Below are positions 12,304 through 23,516 of a DNA stretch of 64,000 bases, piece after piece (position 1 is the first letter of the stretch; the number at the start of each line of letters is the position of its first letter). Location of the stretch: contig CAUYUJ010018881.1 of NCBI GenBank assembly GCA_963575745.1, positions 62,001-126,000 of the forward strand, read 5' to 3'. Below the pieces are notes generated by a model. The model searched no databases. It had not been told where the DNA came from and worked only from the letters and a program-made list of their open reading frames with translations. The DNA is from Prorocentrum cordatum. Taxonomy: Eukaryota > Sar > Dinophyceae > Prorocentrales > Prorocentraceae. The translations under genes and the position numbers were made by a program.

Positions 12304-12697
12304 GACCAAAAAACCATATATTCTAAATATTCACACCAAATATTCGTTTGACAGACTGGGTACACATGTGTCAATATTGGTCTGTGACTCGAAACGCCGA
12401 ATATCTGAGATGCGCAACGAGACTCCCGCGTACCAAATGCAGTTTGTTTGAAGTTGGATGCGATGTCTTCAATCGAAAACTCAAGTTCGCTTGTTTCTTC
12501 CTGTGCAACCCATGCTTTCTTATGGTGATTCTCATCTGGTCAGTTTTTCTTATGATATTGGTTGGTCTTTTTCTCATATGGTCAGTCTTTTCCTCGTCTG
12601 GTTTTTCCATCGCCCCCGCGTTCCCCTACCTCCGCCGGGCCATTTTGGCCCGTGGAGGGCCCCCGGGGCCCTCAGGGGCCGCGCGCGGCCCTCGCGC

Positions 12698-13715
12698 ATG
12701 GAGGAAGAGGAGGAGGAGGAGGACGAGGAGGCGGCGAAGCCCGCGCAGCCCGCCGCGTCGCTGGACGACTTCAGCGACGTCTCGGCGGACGCGTCGGAGG
12801 CGGGCGGGGAGGGGGGGGCGGGGGGGGGAGGAGGTGGAGAAGGGAGGAGGAGGAGGAGGAGGAGGAAGAAGAGGGGAGGAGGAGGAGGGGGGAGGAGGAG
12901 GAGGGAGGAGGAAGGGAGGAGGAGGAGGAGAAGGAGGAGGAGGGGGGAGAAGGAGGAGGAGGAGGAGGGGGCGAAGAGGAGGAAGAGGGGAGGAGGAGGG
13001 GGGGGAGGGGGGGAGGAGGAGGAGGAGGAGGAGGAGGGGAGGAGGAGGAGGAGGTGGAGGAGGGGGAGGAGGGAGGAGGAGGAGAAGAGGAGGAGGAGAA
13101 GGAGGAAGAAGAAAAGGCTTTTCCCCTCCTCCTCCTCCTCCTCCTCCTCCCTCCCCCCCCTCCCCTTCCTCCTCTTTCGAACCCCCCCCCTCCTCCTCCT
13201 CCTCCTCCTCTTCCTTCCTCCTCCTCCTCCTCCTCCTCCTCCTCCCCATCCTCCTCCTCCTCCTCATCCTCAATCCTCCTCCCCTCGTCATCCTCCTCCT
13301 CCTCCTACTCCTCCTCTCTCGCCCCCCTCCGCCTCCTCCTCCTCCTCCTCCTCCTCCTCCTCCTCCTCCTCCTCCTTCTTCCCCATCGCCGATCGCCCCC
13401 CCCCTTCCCCTTCCCCCTCTTCGAGCTCTCTCGCTCCACCTTTTTCTGAAAAGGTGGACCAGCTGGGCCAGCTCAGCGACGTCGAGGGCGCGGCGGCGGC
13501 CGCTGCGCAGGGCCCGCGGGCTCGGCTGGAGGCGGCGCTGAAGGACAGATGGGGATTCGGGATTCGGAGGTGGAGCAGGATGGCAGGATGGCCCTCCATC
13601 CTGCTCCACCTCCGAATCCCGATGCTGATGGGCTAATGGTGATGGCGCTGATGGTGATGGTGCTGATGCCGATGGTGATGGTAATGATGGTGGTGGTGTT
13701 AACTGTGCATATGGT

Positions 13716-13749
<34 letters not shown>

Positions 13750-13762
13750 CTGGTGATGATGA

Positions 13763-13796
<34 letters not shown>

Positions 13797-16700
13797 GGTG
13801 ATGGTGATGGTAGTGATGGTGATGATGATGATGATGGTGCTGATGGTGCTGGTGGTGCTGATATTGAATGTGCTGATGCCGATGCTGGCGCTGATGGTGG
13901 CGGCGCTACGCTCGTGCTGGTGCTCATGGTGCTGGTGCTGCTGATTGTGCTGGTGCTGGCTGGTTCTCACGGCAATGACGCCGATGCTGATACTGGCGCT
14001 GACGGGGGGGGATGGGGGGAAGGGTAGGATGGGGGGGCAGAGCGGGGCGGGTGCGTAGCCCAGGAGGAGCGGCTGTTGTCCGACGCGAGGAAGAGGCGCA
14101 TCCAGTCCCAGCTGGATGAGGTGAAGAGGAATGTTCATCATGGAAAGCTTTGCTTCTCCGCCGCCTGCCTTCCTGCCCCCCTTCGCCACCACCTCCTCCT
14201 CCTTCTCCCCCTCCTCCTACTCCACCTCCTCCTCCGCCTCCCCCCTCCCCCTCCGCGCTCCAATCCCATTCCGATTCCAATCCAATCCCTCACCGCTCCA
14301 GTCCAATCCCTCCCCACTCCCCCCCCCCTCCCCACTCCAATCCAACGCCGCCGATGCCTCCTCGCTCCATCCCCCGGGTCGTTGGTCCAGCCCCCCCCCC
14401 CCTTCTCTAGCCCCCCCGTCGTCGCCCTCCGCCGCCGTTTCAACGCTTGGCCTAGCCCGGCGCGACTGCGCCGGGCACGCAGAGGACGCAGTCTCGCGAA
14501 AGCGCCTCCGATGCAGTTTGCACAACTCCATGAAGTCTGAGAAGAACAGGCTCAGGATGGCCGAGGATAGATTGCAAGAGTCGCACAGAGTGCAGAATTC
14601 GTGCCAGATGGGAACCAAACAGATGATTGATCTCAACGGTCGTCGCGCTTCGGCTCGCGTCGGTGGCCTGCGAGTGGATTTGAGACAGTGGACCGTTGAC
14701 GGCGTGCTGCGCTCGGCTTTCAACGCCGCCGGCGCCGTATTCGGCAGGCCGTCGCCCGTCGCCGCGGGCCGCCCGATCCTGAACGGGAAGGTCGATGGTC
14801 GATGGAGGATGGAGGATGGGGGGTCAAGAATAGGAGGGCCAGGGGGGGATTGATATGATAAATGTTTAGATATGGTAGGGAGAGTTGAACATAGGAGATG
14901 CGGTATTTTCGAGTTTTGACGCCACTATTCGTTCACTCGCTGCGTTCGTGCTCCCTTCTTGGGCGCGCGGATCCTCTCTCCTGGCATCGAATGATCAGCT
15001 GGACGCGTCCGCTCTAGTATCATTGGCCGCGGCGGACCACAGGCAGGGGGCCCTCAAGATGTGGGCGTCGCATTTTGCGGCCATGCCGCGGACTTCTTGT
15101 CCTTGGGTGATTGTTTCCAGAACCCACGATGCGACGCCCATGAAGATTCGTTTCGGAGATCTCCAGTCTGACCTAGCGTCGACGTGCCGCTACTGGAGCA
15201 GAGCGAAACAGGCCGATGGCAGATTTGTCAACAAGCTTCTCACTGCTGACGAATACGCAGCTGCAGTTTCCGCCGTGCTGCCCAGGCAGGGCACCGCGGA
15301 AGTGTTGGCCCAAGCAGGCGCCCGAGGGCCCCAAGGGCCCAAGGGCCTCGGCCAAAAAGGGGGGGTGGCAAGGAGGGTGGGGGGAGGGTGGGGGGCGCGG
15401 AGCACGGGGGGGATCAGGCGGTGGAGAAGCGCAGGAGACGGATTTTGAGGAGGGGGAGCCAGGGGTGGGATGGGGGAGTAGAGGCGGGCGGGGAGAGGGG
15501 GGGTCCGCCCGCCCGCCTCAGGCAGCGTGGCGTGGGCCGAGATCACGAACGCACCAGCTGGGCCATCCAGCGCCTTCTTCGTCGACGGCGAGTTCGCAGC
15601 CGTCCACAGTGCTCACTTCGATCTACCTCCATGTTTCCTGAGCCGCGGGAATGCGTCCACGATCTTCGCGGCGCTGGAGAAGGCGGATCCGTCGCTCTCC
15701 TTCGAGAGCATCGTCAAGCTCACCCAGCGCTGCAAGATAGTTGTCTTGTTCATCGGCAGCGATCTGTGCGGCGCTGGACAGAAGGCCAAGCTCGAGTTCA
15801 TCCGGAGGGCTCAGATCCACAATGTTGAGGCCAAGAGGAGCCAAGGAGTATTGGGCATGATAGTATTTGTGGATGGGCATTGCGCTGCGCACGTCTTGCA
15901 CCGCGAAGTAGAACACGTATTTCGCCTCAAGCAGCTCATCCCGTCCTTGTTCGCGATCAGTTTCGCGTGCGGGCTCCCGGGCGCGGCGGCAGACATCAAG
16001 TCGGCCCTTGCTCGGATCGTCCGCGAGGACCTTAGCAATGGCGGGTTCGTCGTCGGCCTGAGCCCCCCAGGAGATGTTTGCGAGGCGGCGACGCCTCTCT
16101 TGAAACTAATCTTCTGCCGCGCCGTCGCCGTCATGGCCGACCGGGAGGACATCGAAGGCAAGCGGGCCGAGGCTTTGAAGGAGTGCCGCGAGTTCCAGGA
16201 GTTGTTCAATGGCGATTTGCGCCTCCGCGCCCTTCAGCATTTTTGTCAGGACCGATATTTTTCAAATCAGCCATTCGCCGATGCTCCCCTTCTCGTCGTC
16301 GCATTCCTCCTGATCCTGCTGCGCAGTGTCGTCGCCCCCCTCTCTTCGCCATTCGTATCTTCATTCTCGCGCATACTTACGTCATGTTCCTTCCCTCCCT
16401 TTCCTCTTCTTGCGTTGCTCTTCCTAAGCCCGCCCCCCGCCCCCCTTCCCCGCTGTCGTTCCCTCTTTTCCCTTTCCGCTCTGCTGCGCACCTCTTGTCA
16501 TGATCTCCTTCCGCGCCCGCCCCCCCCCCCCCGCCGCCCAGGGCGCGTGCTGCGAGGGCCAGAAGCTGGACGTGTGCGTTCAGCGGATGACGGATGCGCT
16601 GCACGATCTGTTCTTCCAGCCCTTGGCCGCGTCGCTTCCCGCTCAGAACAGATGGTGCACATTCGGCCCCTCGCTCGCGAAGGCTTTAGGCACGCACTGC

Positions 16701-19700
16701 ATTCACGAGATCTTGCCACGGGTGTTCAAGCGGTGCTTTGCGTCGACGGATGCTCTGCCGGCGGGGGACGGCGACGAGGACTGTTACAGGACATACTGCC
16801 ACAAGAGGAAGAAGCAGGCCGTCGAGTTCTTGGACGCCAGCGACTGCGATCTCACGCTGGCCACGTCCTTCATCGCCACCGCCCCCGTCGATCGCGCCCC
16901 GCTCGCGCGAAGTGCCGCCGACCCCCAGGGCGGCGATGGGCGATCGGCGATGGGGCGCGGGGGGCCCGTGGACTCGGGGGCGAGCCGGGCAAAGAAACGA
17001 GGCGACAAGGAGATGAGTGGATGGAAGAGCGGGGGGGGGTGATGGCGAGATGGATGGAGGAGGGGGCGCGGTGGAGAAGAAAGAGGAGAGGGGGAGGGTG
17101 GGCGATGAAGAGAAGACGAGGGCGAGGAAGACGAGCATACATTGCATTAATGGAGGCGCCGAGGAGAAAACGAGGAGGCTCAGGCGAGGTGGAGAGGGGG
17201 CGAGGCGGAGGGCGGGTAGAACGATGAATGATGAGGACGAGGGCGAGGAGGTCGAGGCGCCCACCTCCCGCTCTCGCGGGCACAGCAGACTATCTCAGCA
17301 ACAGGTTGCAAGCTTTGGACGCGAGCCCCGAGGCGGAGATCGGAGGCGGCCGGGGCAGCATTGAGGAGTTGACGGATCTCGGACCGCGCGGCCTCATCCG
17401 TAGTTGTCTGGAGCATTACTGGGAGCTTCTCAATCCATGGGCCGCCAGAGCAGATCGGAAACGACACGTCGAAGCCCTTCATTGGATACTGGAGCCTGCT
17501 GGCCACTCTCCGGCAGATATTGGCGAATCGTTCAGGCGGGCATGTACTGGAATGGCTGCAGCGGTGTGGTCTCGCCTGGAAGCCAGGTTCGACAACTCTG
17601 AAGCGAATTTCCTTCTTTCTAGGGGGGCTTTGTCACAACCGAAAACTCCGAAAATCTCGAAGTGTCGACGAGACTTCGCTGCTTTGAAAAGTTTCGGCTG
17701 TTTCGGGGGTGGTTCATGTTTTCGAGGTTTCAGGGTTGTCGTCTTCCCAGGTACTTCGACTGGCCATGGCGTCTTGTGAGTCGCGATGCGATCTCGGACG
17801 AATTCCTCTCGGCCAATTTTTGTTGCCTGGATGCGAACGTCAGCGAGCCGCTCCGTTGCCTGTTGAACGGCGAAGACGACTTGGATTCGCAAGAGGTCGC
17901 GAGCCTTTTCAGGGAGCTGCGCCGCTCCCACCTCAAGGCGTGGCGTTGGGGCCTCAATAGGCAGGAGTTCCCTTATATTTCTTCTCCTCCTTCTCCTCCT
18001 TCTCCTCCTTCCCCCCATGGCCCATGGCCCATGGCCCATGGCCCATGATGATCTTGTCTATCTTGCTAAATTCCGTCTCCTTCTCCCTCTCCCCCCTTGA
18101 TTCCTCTTCCTACCCCCTCCTTCCTCCTCTTCAGCGTCGCCCTCGCCCTCCCGCACCGTGCCCTGCCTCGCGCGCCGGGCCCCCCGCTCGGCACCCCCCC
18201 CTCCCCCTCGCCGCAGGCCACGAACATGCATCTCGAGAGGCTTCTGTCGGAGATCAAGCAGGCCGCCCGCCTCGGCAAGGACATGCCTTTTGCGGAGCGG
18301 TTGGTTTATTCCAGTCGCTTCGCGCAACCCTGTCAGCCCATCCAGAAACGATGCCCAGGCGAGTTGCCCTGATCAGGGACGCGGAGTAGAATGCAGCGGA
18401 GCCAAGGGGGGGTAAAGGATCGGGCAAGACGCCGAGGGGCAAGAGGAGGAGGAGGTAGAGGAAGAGGAGGAGGAGGAGGAGGAGGAGGAGGAGGAGGAGG
18501 AGGAGGACGGGGGGGCGAGGAGGAGGAAGGAGGGGGGCGCGGAAAAGAACGAGGAGGGGGGAGGAGGCAGCAGGGAGGGGGAGGAGTACGCAGATGAGGA
18601 TGGGCAACAGAAGGAGGAGGAGGAGAAGGAATAGGAGGCGGGAGTGGGCGACCATAAAGAGTCCTTCTCAGAAGAGCCACGAGCCTCTCGAATGCTTCTC
18701 GGAGCCCCCCCGAATGTCGTTTGGAAGCTGTCGGGGGGCTTTTTGGGGGGGCGGGGCATGCGGCATGCGGCAATGCGGCATGCGGCGTCTTGGTTGGCCC
18801 AGGGCATTATTTGAGCGTCTTGGGTGCCTCGTGGATCCTCTGGGGGCCGCTTGCTCTTGGGGGTATCTTGAGGGCCTCATGTAGGGCCCCTCTTGAGCCC
18901 TATTGGGTCTTGGGTCCGCGCGGGCGCCCCTCGGGGCCCTGTCGGGGCGATCTCGAAGCTTCGGGGGCGCTCTTGGAGCCATCTTGGAGGAGATCGATAA
19001 TGATGGGGGGCAAGTTAATTAATTGGCTTCCCCCTTCCAGAATTCCGTAGTTCCCCTTCCGCGGGCCCTTCGTGGACCCTTCTTGGATCCCTTTTGGAGC
19101 GCTCTAGGGCGCTCCCGGGGCCGTCGTGGGCCATGGGCCATGGGCCATGGGCCATGGGATGGGCCTGGGCATGCGGCATGGATGCCGCATGCGGGGTGCC
19201 TCTCGGGCTTCTCTTCGTGCCCTCCCGGGCGATCCCGGGGCCGCCCTGAGGCCTCAGCAGGCCATCGGACGCGAAAGGGCGAGAAAACAACGACACATTG
19301 ATTTGCCTTCGGGTTTGGAAGAGTTTTTGCCCGGTTGGCGGCCTCATGGGGGAGCTCTCGGGATATGGACCATCATCAGGCATCTGGAGCAACCTCGGAG
19401 GCCATCTTGGATTCCCCGGGGCCCTCTCGGCGCCGTCGTGGGCGAAACGACGCCCTCTGACCTCTGACGCTTCGCGGGGCGCCCCGTCCAGGCCCGCGGA
19501 AAGGGCGCGGGGGAGGGGCAAACCCTTCCTCGAAGGGGTGGAGGGGGTAGGAAGAGAACGCTCTCTAGACGATCTACACTATGTAGCCTCAAGGGCTGGT
19601 CGGATTCTTCTTGCACCAGCAGCTTGATGAAGCGCCACCTGGCGCGGGGCAGGAAGGACAGTCGACGATTGTTTCCTAGTCGCCAGAACCTCAGTGACAC

Positions 19701-21663
19701 GCAGGTGCCGCTGGCGAAGGGCCGCCGACGCAGGGCCCAGGCAGCAGATGAGGGCGTCGACGCTTTCGGACTTGAGCGAGTGGAGGCAGACCCCGCGCTT
19801 GAAGAACTCCGGCAGGAAGGTGGCTTCGTCGATTGTGGAGATAGAGAATGGCCAGTGCGACCTGAGGTGATATCTTCGTTCTTCGCCGCCCACCCAGGCT
19901 TGCGCCAGACGGGGGTGGATGGCTTTCGCGGGAAGGCCCGGACATTGCGCCGCCTCACCGCATCTTCTTACGTCGTTCACGATCAGCATGACATCGCAGA
20001 TGACACCCAATATTCGTATCGCTTCTCTTGTGGAGAAGCTCATTTGGGATTGTGCGCAACGGTCGACGCCGACGTGTACGAGGACGCAGTGAAATTGGGT
20101 CGCAACTTAGAGAGGGCTTTGGACGACGAGTACGTGCATCGGTTTCTTGCGATCATCTGGCAGCCCGAGTTCCCTGAGGGCGCCCCGCCGATGGAAGATC
20201 AGATCATGTGTGTTTATCGTGTCGCTTCGTTCATTCCGCCGGCCCGTGCGGTGCCATCGCAGGCGTTTGCCTGCGCCCTTTTTCGGCTCTTGGCTTTTGG
20301 TGTTTTTTGGGTGGTTTGACCTCTCGGGGGCCTCGTGGGGCCCCCCAGGAGGCTTCCTGGGCTTTCTCGGGGGCCTCGCGGGGCCTCATATGTCATATGA
20401 CTCATGTGGCCCTCTTGGCGCGGAAGGCTCGGCTTGGTGGTTCGTTGCCCCTTAGTGATCTCCTCCTGACCTCTTGGGGCTCTTGGGGCCACCTTGGGGC
20501 CATATTCGGCGATCTTGGGGGCCGTTGTTGGTTGGGCCCTCTTGGGCCATCTCGGGGCCCCCTCGGGGGCCTCCCAGGCTGCCTGGGTCTTGGGGTCCTG
20601 GGGTTGGGGTGGTCTTGCAGGCCTATTGAGCGTCGAGAAGCTGAAAATCCGATAACGAGAGAATCATCGGAAAATGCAATGAAACCGATGGTGTTTCCTC
20701 CCTGGGGCCTCTTTGGGAGTGCCTCCTGGAAGCTGCGCGGGGCGTCTGGAAGGCTTCTCGATTTGTCTCGGGGCAATCCTGCGCGACTTGGAGCGATCTT
20801 GACTCAGAGATTATCTTGGCGACCTCTTCGGGGCATTCTGGCCCTTCTTGAGGCTGGGAGCAAAGCCATCTCTGAGGCGGACTTGCGAGGGGGGGGCCTT
20901 GCCGGGGCCTCGCTGGGGCACTTGTCGGCCGAGGATCCACGGGGGCGGCCCCGCGCGCGCGAACTAGACCACTCGGAAACAGTCACCAGGACTTTTAGCA
21001 CGCCTCTAGACTCTACCCCGTTGGGTCGGCGAATTTGGCGCGCAAAAGGGAGAGGCGCATGCATTGTCAAATTACTCACTGCTTCATCAGCTGCGTCATA
21101 CATGATGTCCAGGGCGCGTCTCACACCTTGTCGTTGCGAGAGCGGACAGCCAAAGAGTTCGACTTTTGCACAGTGTGGGAGTTGGCCAAGGAGATGCTGC
21201 GCGGCAATGTCAGGACTGCAGTTGTCGCCCGGATGTCTCATGACTCGGCGGACCCACGCGTCAGCGATAGAGTGACGGCATATCTGCCCAACGACGGCGG
21301 CAGGCGGATCTGGCCTGGGAAGTACAGTAGGCCTCGTCCGCCACGGAGGGACATCCCCGACATCCCCGACGAGCCTCAGGACCCCCCGCCGCCGAACAGA
21401 CGTCGGCCTCGACCCATGAAGGCGACCCCTCCCCAAAAACTCTGCTGCTATCGATGCTCCCCCTCCTCCTCCTCCTCCTCCTCCTCCTCCTCCTCCTCCT
21501 CTACCGCCTCTCCTCGTGCCCATCGCGTTATGTTGTTTTGTTCGGTGCCAGCTTGCTCGCCGCGACCTTTCCCTCGCCTTCGTTGGCGTTCGAGGTCGTA
21601 GTCGTCGTTAGTTATCGTCGACGTCGTCGTCGTCGTCGTTCCTCCGTGATCTTCAGCATCATT

Positions 21664-21701
<38 letters not shown>

Positions 21702-22485
21702 GGTCGCAGTCGTCGCCGCGGCCGTCGTCGTCATCCTGGTCCTTGTCGCAGCCGTCGTCATCGTCATCGCGTCGTCGGGCCTTCGGCCGACTCAGACTCA
21801 GGTGATCACGCCGCGTGCTGGCGTGCTCTTGCAGTGCCCGCCGGTGCCCGCTGGTGGAGCCGCCGCTGCCGGTGGAGCCGCCGCTGCCGGTGGGCCGGCA
21901 GCTGCAGGCGCTGCGCCGAGGGCCCCAAGTGGTGACGGCGATTCTTCTGAATGGGCATCCTCGGAGGATTCGAGAGATTCAGAGGACCCAGGAGGCCCCA
22001 GAGGCGGCGATGACGAGGGCCCTGGAGGCGGCGACGATGAGGGCGGAATCGCTGGCGGCGGGGGTGGGGGTGACGATGTCGGAGGGGAAGACCCCGCGCC
22101 GCCCCCGCCGCCCTCTCCGCCGTCGCCGCCCACAGGAGCAGCGCGGCCTCCACGTAAGGCGAGGGGCTTCCGCTGGCCCGAGCAGTCCAATTCGTCCCCC
22201 TGGATGGTGGCCCCCGTCCATAAGGCTGGAATCCAGAGTGGGTGGGGCGCCACTTGTGGCCAGCATCAGAATGCCTGGGATATCAAATGCCAGTGCAAGA
22301 AAAACCTTTCAATGCCCACCCTGGAGGGTCGCAGGAGAGTATGCAAGTGGCTCTTGGTTGGCCACGGCGCCAGGTTTGACGAGGACCATGCCAGGTCTGA
22401 ACATGTCGCGGTGAACTGCAGGATTATGGATTGCGAGGAATCGCAGGAGGAGCTCGACGAGATGGCCTTGGCAATTTGGCCTTGA
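12698..22485 (+). CDS. multi-exon gene, unknown function (gene 1)
   Basis: Proposed exons, borders approximate: 12698-12805 (ATG; MEEEEEEEDEEAAKP...SLDDFSDVSAD), 13454-13548 (VDQLGQLSDVEG), 14064-14128 (EERLLSDARKRRIQSQLDEV), 14485-14790, 14895-15317, 15526-16249, 16542-16930, 17285-17628, 17770-17965, 18216-18304, 19624-20205, 21040-21430 and 21785-22485 (TGA stop). All are + strand, most begin after CAG|G or TAG|G, and each shows normal amino-acid mix, unlike the repeats between them. The largest exon (15526-16249) carries VVLFIGSDLCGAGQKAKLEF and a mixed alpha/beta pattern. The last exon has a Pro/Gly/Asp linker and then a Cys-containing segment, WGATCGQHQNAWDIKCQCKK, resembling C-terminal modules frequent in dinoflagellate proteins. 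I do not recognise the family. It could be two genes if a start lies near 14.9 or 19.6 kb. Confidence 0.5.
12826..13390. repeat. GGA-to-CCT strand-switch palindrome
   Basis: About 290 bases of GGA/GAG purine sequence (12826-13112) switch abruptly, around 13115-13125 (GAAAAGGCTTTTC), to about 265 bases of CCT/CTC pyrimidine sequence. The halves are approximate reverse complements, so the whole can fold into a long imperfect hairpin. It lies in the proposed first intron of gene 1. Confidence 0.85.
13559..13620. repeat. perfect 25-bp inverted repeat
   Basis: The arm at 13559-13583 (starts GGGATTCGGAGGTGG) is the exact reverse complement of 13596-13620 (ends CCACCTCCGAATCCC), separated by a 12-base loop. 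It lies at the start of an intron of gene 1. Confidence 0.95.
13626..14000. repeat. (GATGGTGCT)-type imperfect array
   Basis: Degenerate GATGGTGCT/GCTGATGGTGAT hexamer-to-nonamer repeats fill this part of the intron downstream of the hairpin. Met/Val and Ile/Thr frames through it are artefacts. Confidence 0.85.
15526..16249 (+). CDS. largest internal exon of gene 1
   Basis: This exon encodes 241 open codons following GGCAG at 15521-15525. It reads AWAEITNAPAGPSSAFFVDG, then an alpha/beta-like region with IVVLFIGSDLCGAG and LGMIVFVDGHCAAHVL, and ends in a charged helix (EDIEGKRAEALKECREFQEL). The same frame remains open into pyrimidine-rich intron sequence after FCQ (16249), where composition changes sharply. 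No catalytic motif is recognised. Confidence 0.6.
18014..18048. repeat. (CCCATGG) tract
   Basis: Five overlapping CCATGG palindromes in a GGCCCAT heptamer array. The same heptamer recurs at 19128, 31300, 37098, 40263 and 42750, and as GGTCCAT at 41091. Confidence 0.95.
18318..19565 (+). repeat. composite dispersed repeat, copy 1
   Basis: The copy begins with CAGCCCATCCAGAA and GAGTTGCCCTGATCAGG...GCGGAGTAGA. It continues through GGGCAAGACG, a GGA array (18438-18600), a CTTGGGG/CTCGGGG-rich block (18700-19240), a block around GCGAGAAAACAACGACA (19271) and TTGGCGGCCTC (19335), and ends at GGGGCAAACCCTTCC. The same blocks in the same order and orientation make up 42886-43785. It lies in the 18304-19624 intron of gene 1. 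Confidence 0.8.
20806..21032 (+). repeat. second dispersed repeat family, copy 1
   Basis: GAGATTATCTTGGCGACCTC followed by TTCGGGG, then GAGGCGGACTTGC, CCCCGCGCGCGCGA-CTAGA, CAGTCACCA and GGTCGGCGAATT, recur in the same order at 31186-31515. The two copies differ by substitutions and by a 57-bp palindrome present only in the second. It is intronic in gene 1. Confidence 0.75.
21785..22485 (+). CDS. 3' terminal exon of gene 1
   Basis: The exon starts with LRPTQTQVITPRAG. It runs through an Ala/Gly/Asp/Pro low-complexity linker (about codons 20-125) with PAGGAAAAGG and DDEGP repeats. It ends with a compact domain: RGFRWPEQSNSSPWM, TCGQHQNAWDIKCQCKKN, RRRVCKWLLVGHGARFDEDH and a TGA at 22483-22485. 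The Cys/His-containing end resembles small modules common in dinoflagellate proteins, whose function I do not know. Confidence 0.6.
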
Positions 22486-23401
22486 TGATTTTTTGTGTGA
22501 ATTATGATTTATGTATGATGTTCAATGCGTCTTTTTCGCGGGAGGGGGCGTCGCCCCCGCCCCAGTTGCAGCGTGCACGTAGTGATGATTGCAAATTTTG
22601 TCTCCCGGGCGCCAGGTCCCGCGGGATGCGCGCTATTCTGGCGCATTCGAAAGAATAGATAGTGATGATGGCGGATGTCTTGTTTCAGACATCAGCCCTA
22701 ATGGACTGGCGGCGACGGGCGAGCGATGGCCGCCTCAGCTTTGCAGCAAAAATGACGCCAACGTGCTGACCCAGAGGCCGCAGGCCAGATGGAGTCGGCA
22801 CGCCCCCTCCGCCAATAGTTCATAATTTATAGACTATATAGACTATATTAGACGATCGTACTAGTATGGCAGTTTGGCAATACGAAGAGGGAAGCGGCAT
22901 ACACGCGCATATCGCATATCTCTTTAAGCACATTGGCATCCGCTGCACTACCGCATGTAGCACATATATCAAATAGGCACATAGGTTTGATAAGAGACAA
23001 GAGAAGTGCACCCAGATGCCTGCGGCAACATCCGCCGCCGTGCCTGGGTCGCGGGTCAAACGCCATAGTCCGTAGTGGTCCATGGTCCATAGATGTTGAC
23101 TCGGAGCTCGCGGATGACGGCTCGGGGGCGTGTGGGGCCTCTTGGGCTCTCGGGGGGGGGCGTCGGGGCTCCCGTCGGGCTTCTCGGGGCAGAAAACAAC
23201 GAAACGGCGTTGCGAACAGCATGGCGTTCCCAGCAGTGCACAGAGTCACGCGCCTCGACGCGCGAAGTCGCGGCCCTCCTGGTCGGGCCCCTCGTGTCTC
23301 ATGTATTCTCAGCCGCTTCGTGTCTCAGGCCGGCTTCGTATCTCAGTCTCAGGCTGTTCTTGCAGGTGCAAGTCATCGCCCCCGTTCCAGACGTCGCCGC
23401 C
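22486..23401. other. intergenic region
   Basis: It has AT-richer sequence (ATAGACTATATAGACTATAT around 22825-22850) and, around 23120-23220, another diverged copy of the CTTGGGG/CTCGGGG block with a GAAAACAACGAAAC motif. No coding frame was recognised. TTGCAG and a short leader precede the ATG at 23402, as expected for a trans-spliced 5' end. No spliced-leader gene was seen. Confidence 0.5.
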
Positions 23402-23516
23402 ATGGGAGGGAAACGCAAGCTGAACGCGGCCGGCTTGTCGGGGCAGCGGCCTCTGAAGCTGGCGGCGCAGCCCCGCGCCGAAGCCGAGGTCGCCGACCAG
23501 GCGGGGCCGATCGGCT
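23402..23516 (+). CDS. short first exon (Lys/Ala-rich N-terminus)
   Basis: The ATG at 23402 follows CGTCGCCGCC (a good initiation context) and a possible spliced-leader acceptor TTGCAG about 40 bases upstream. It encodes MGGKRKLNAAGLSGQRPLKL and then AAQPRAEAEVADQAGPIG. The frame then enters sequence with hydrophobic low-complexity composition, so a donor is expected near 23515. Which downstream exon it joins is uncertain: the methyltransferase-like gene at 27.5-34 kb and the VGGYKSTE gene are both possible. Confidence 0.4.

Noticed and set aside
12626-13927. 433-codon minus-strand frame with Ser/Pro/Arg/Leu runs
   Set aside because: It is the complement of the GGA/CCT palindrome and the start exon of gene 1; homopolymer-like only.
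19344-20043. Minus-strand ORFs of 154-204 codons opposite the 19624-20205 exon of gene 1
   Set aside because: The + frame has the more protein-like segment (DDEYVHRFLAIIWQPEFPEG) and fits the strand of neighbouring exons.
22820-22860. ATAGACTATATAGACTATAT as a TATA-type promoter
   Set aside because: Dinoflagellate promoters generally lack TATA boxes and no start is close enough; left unassigned.
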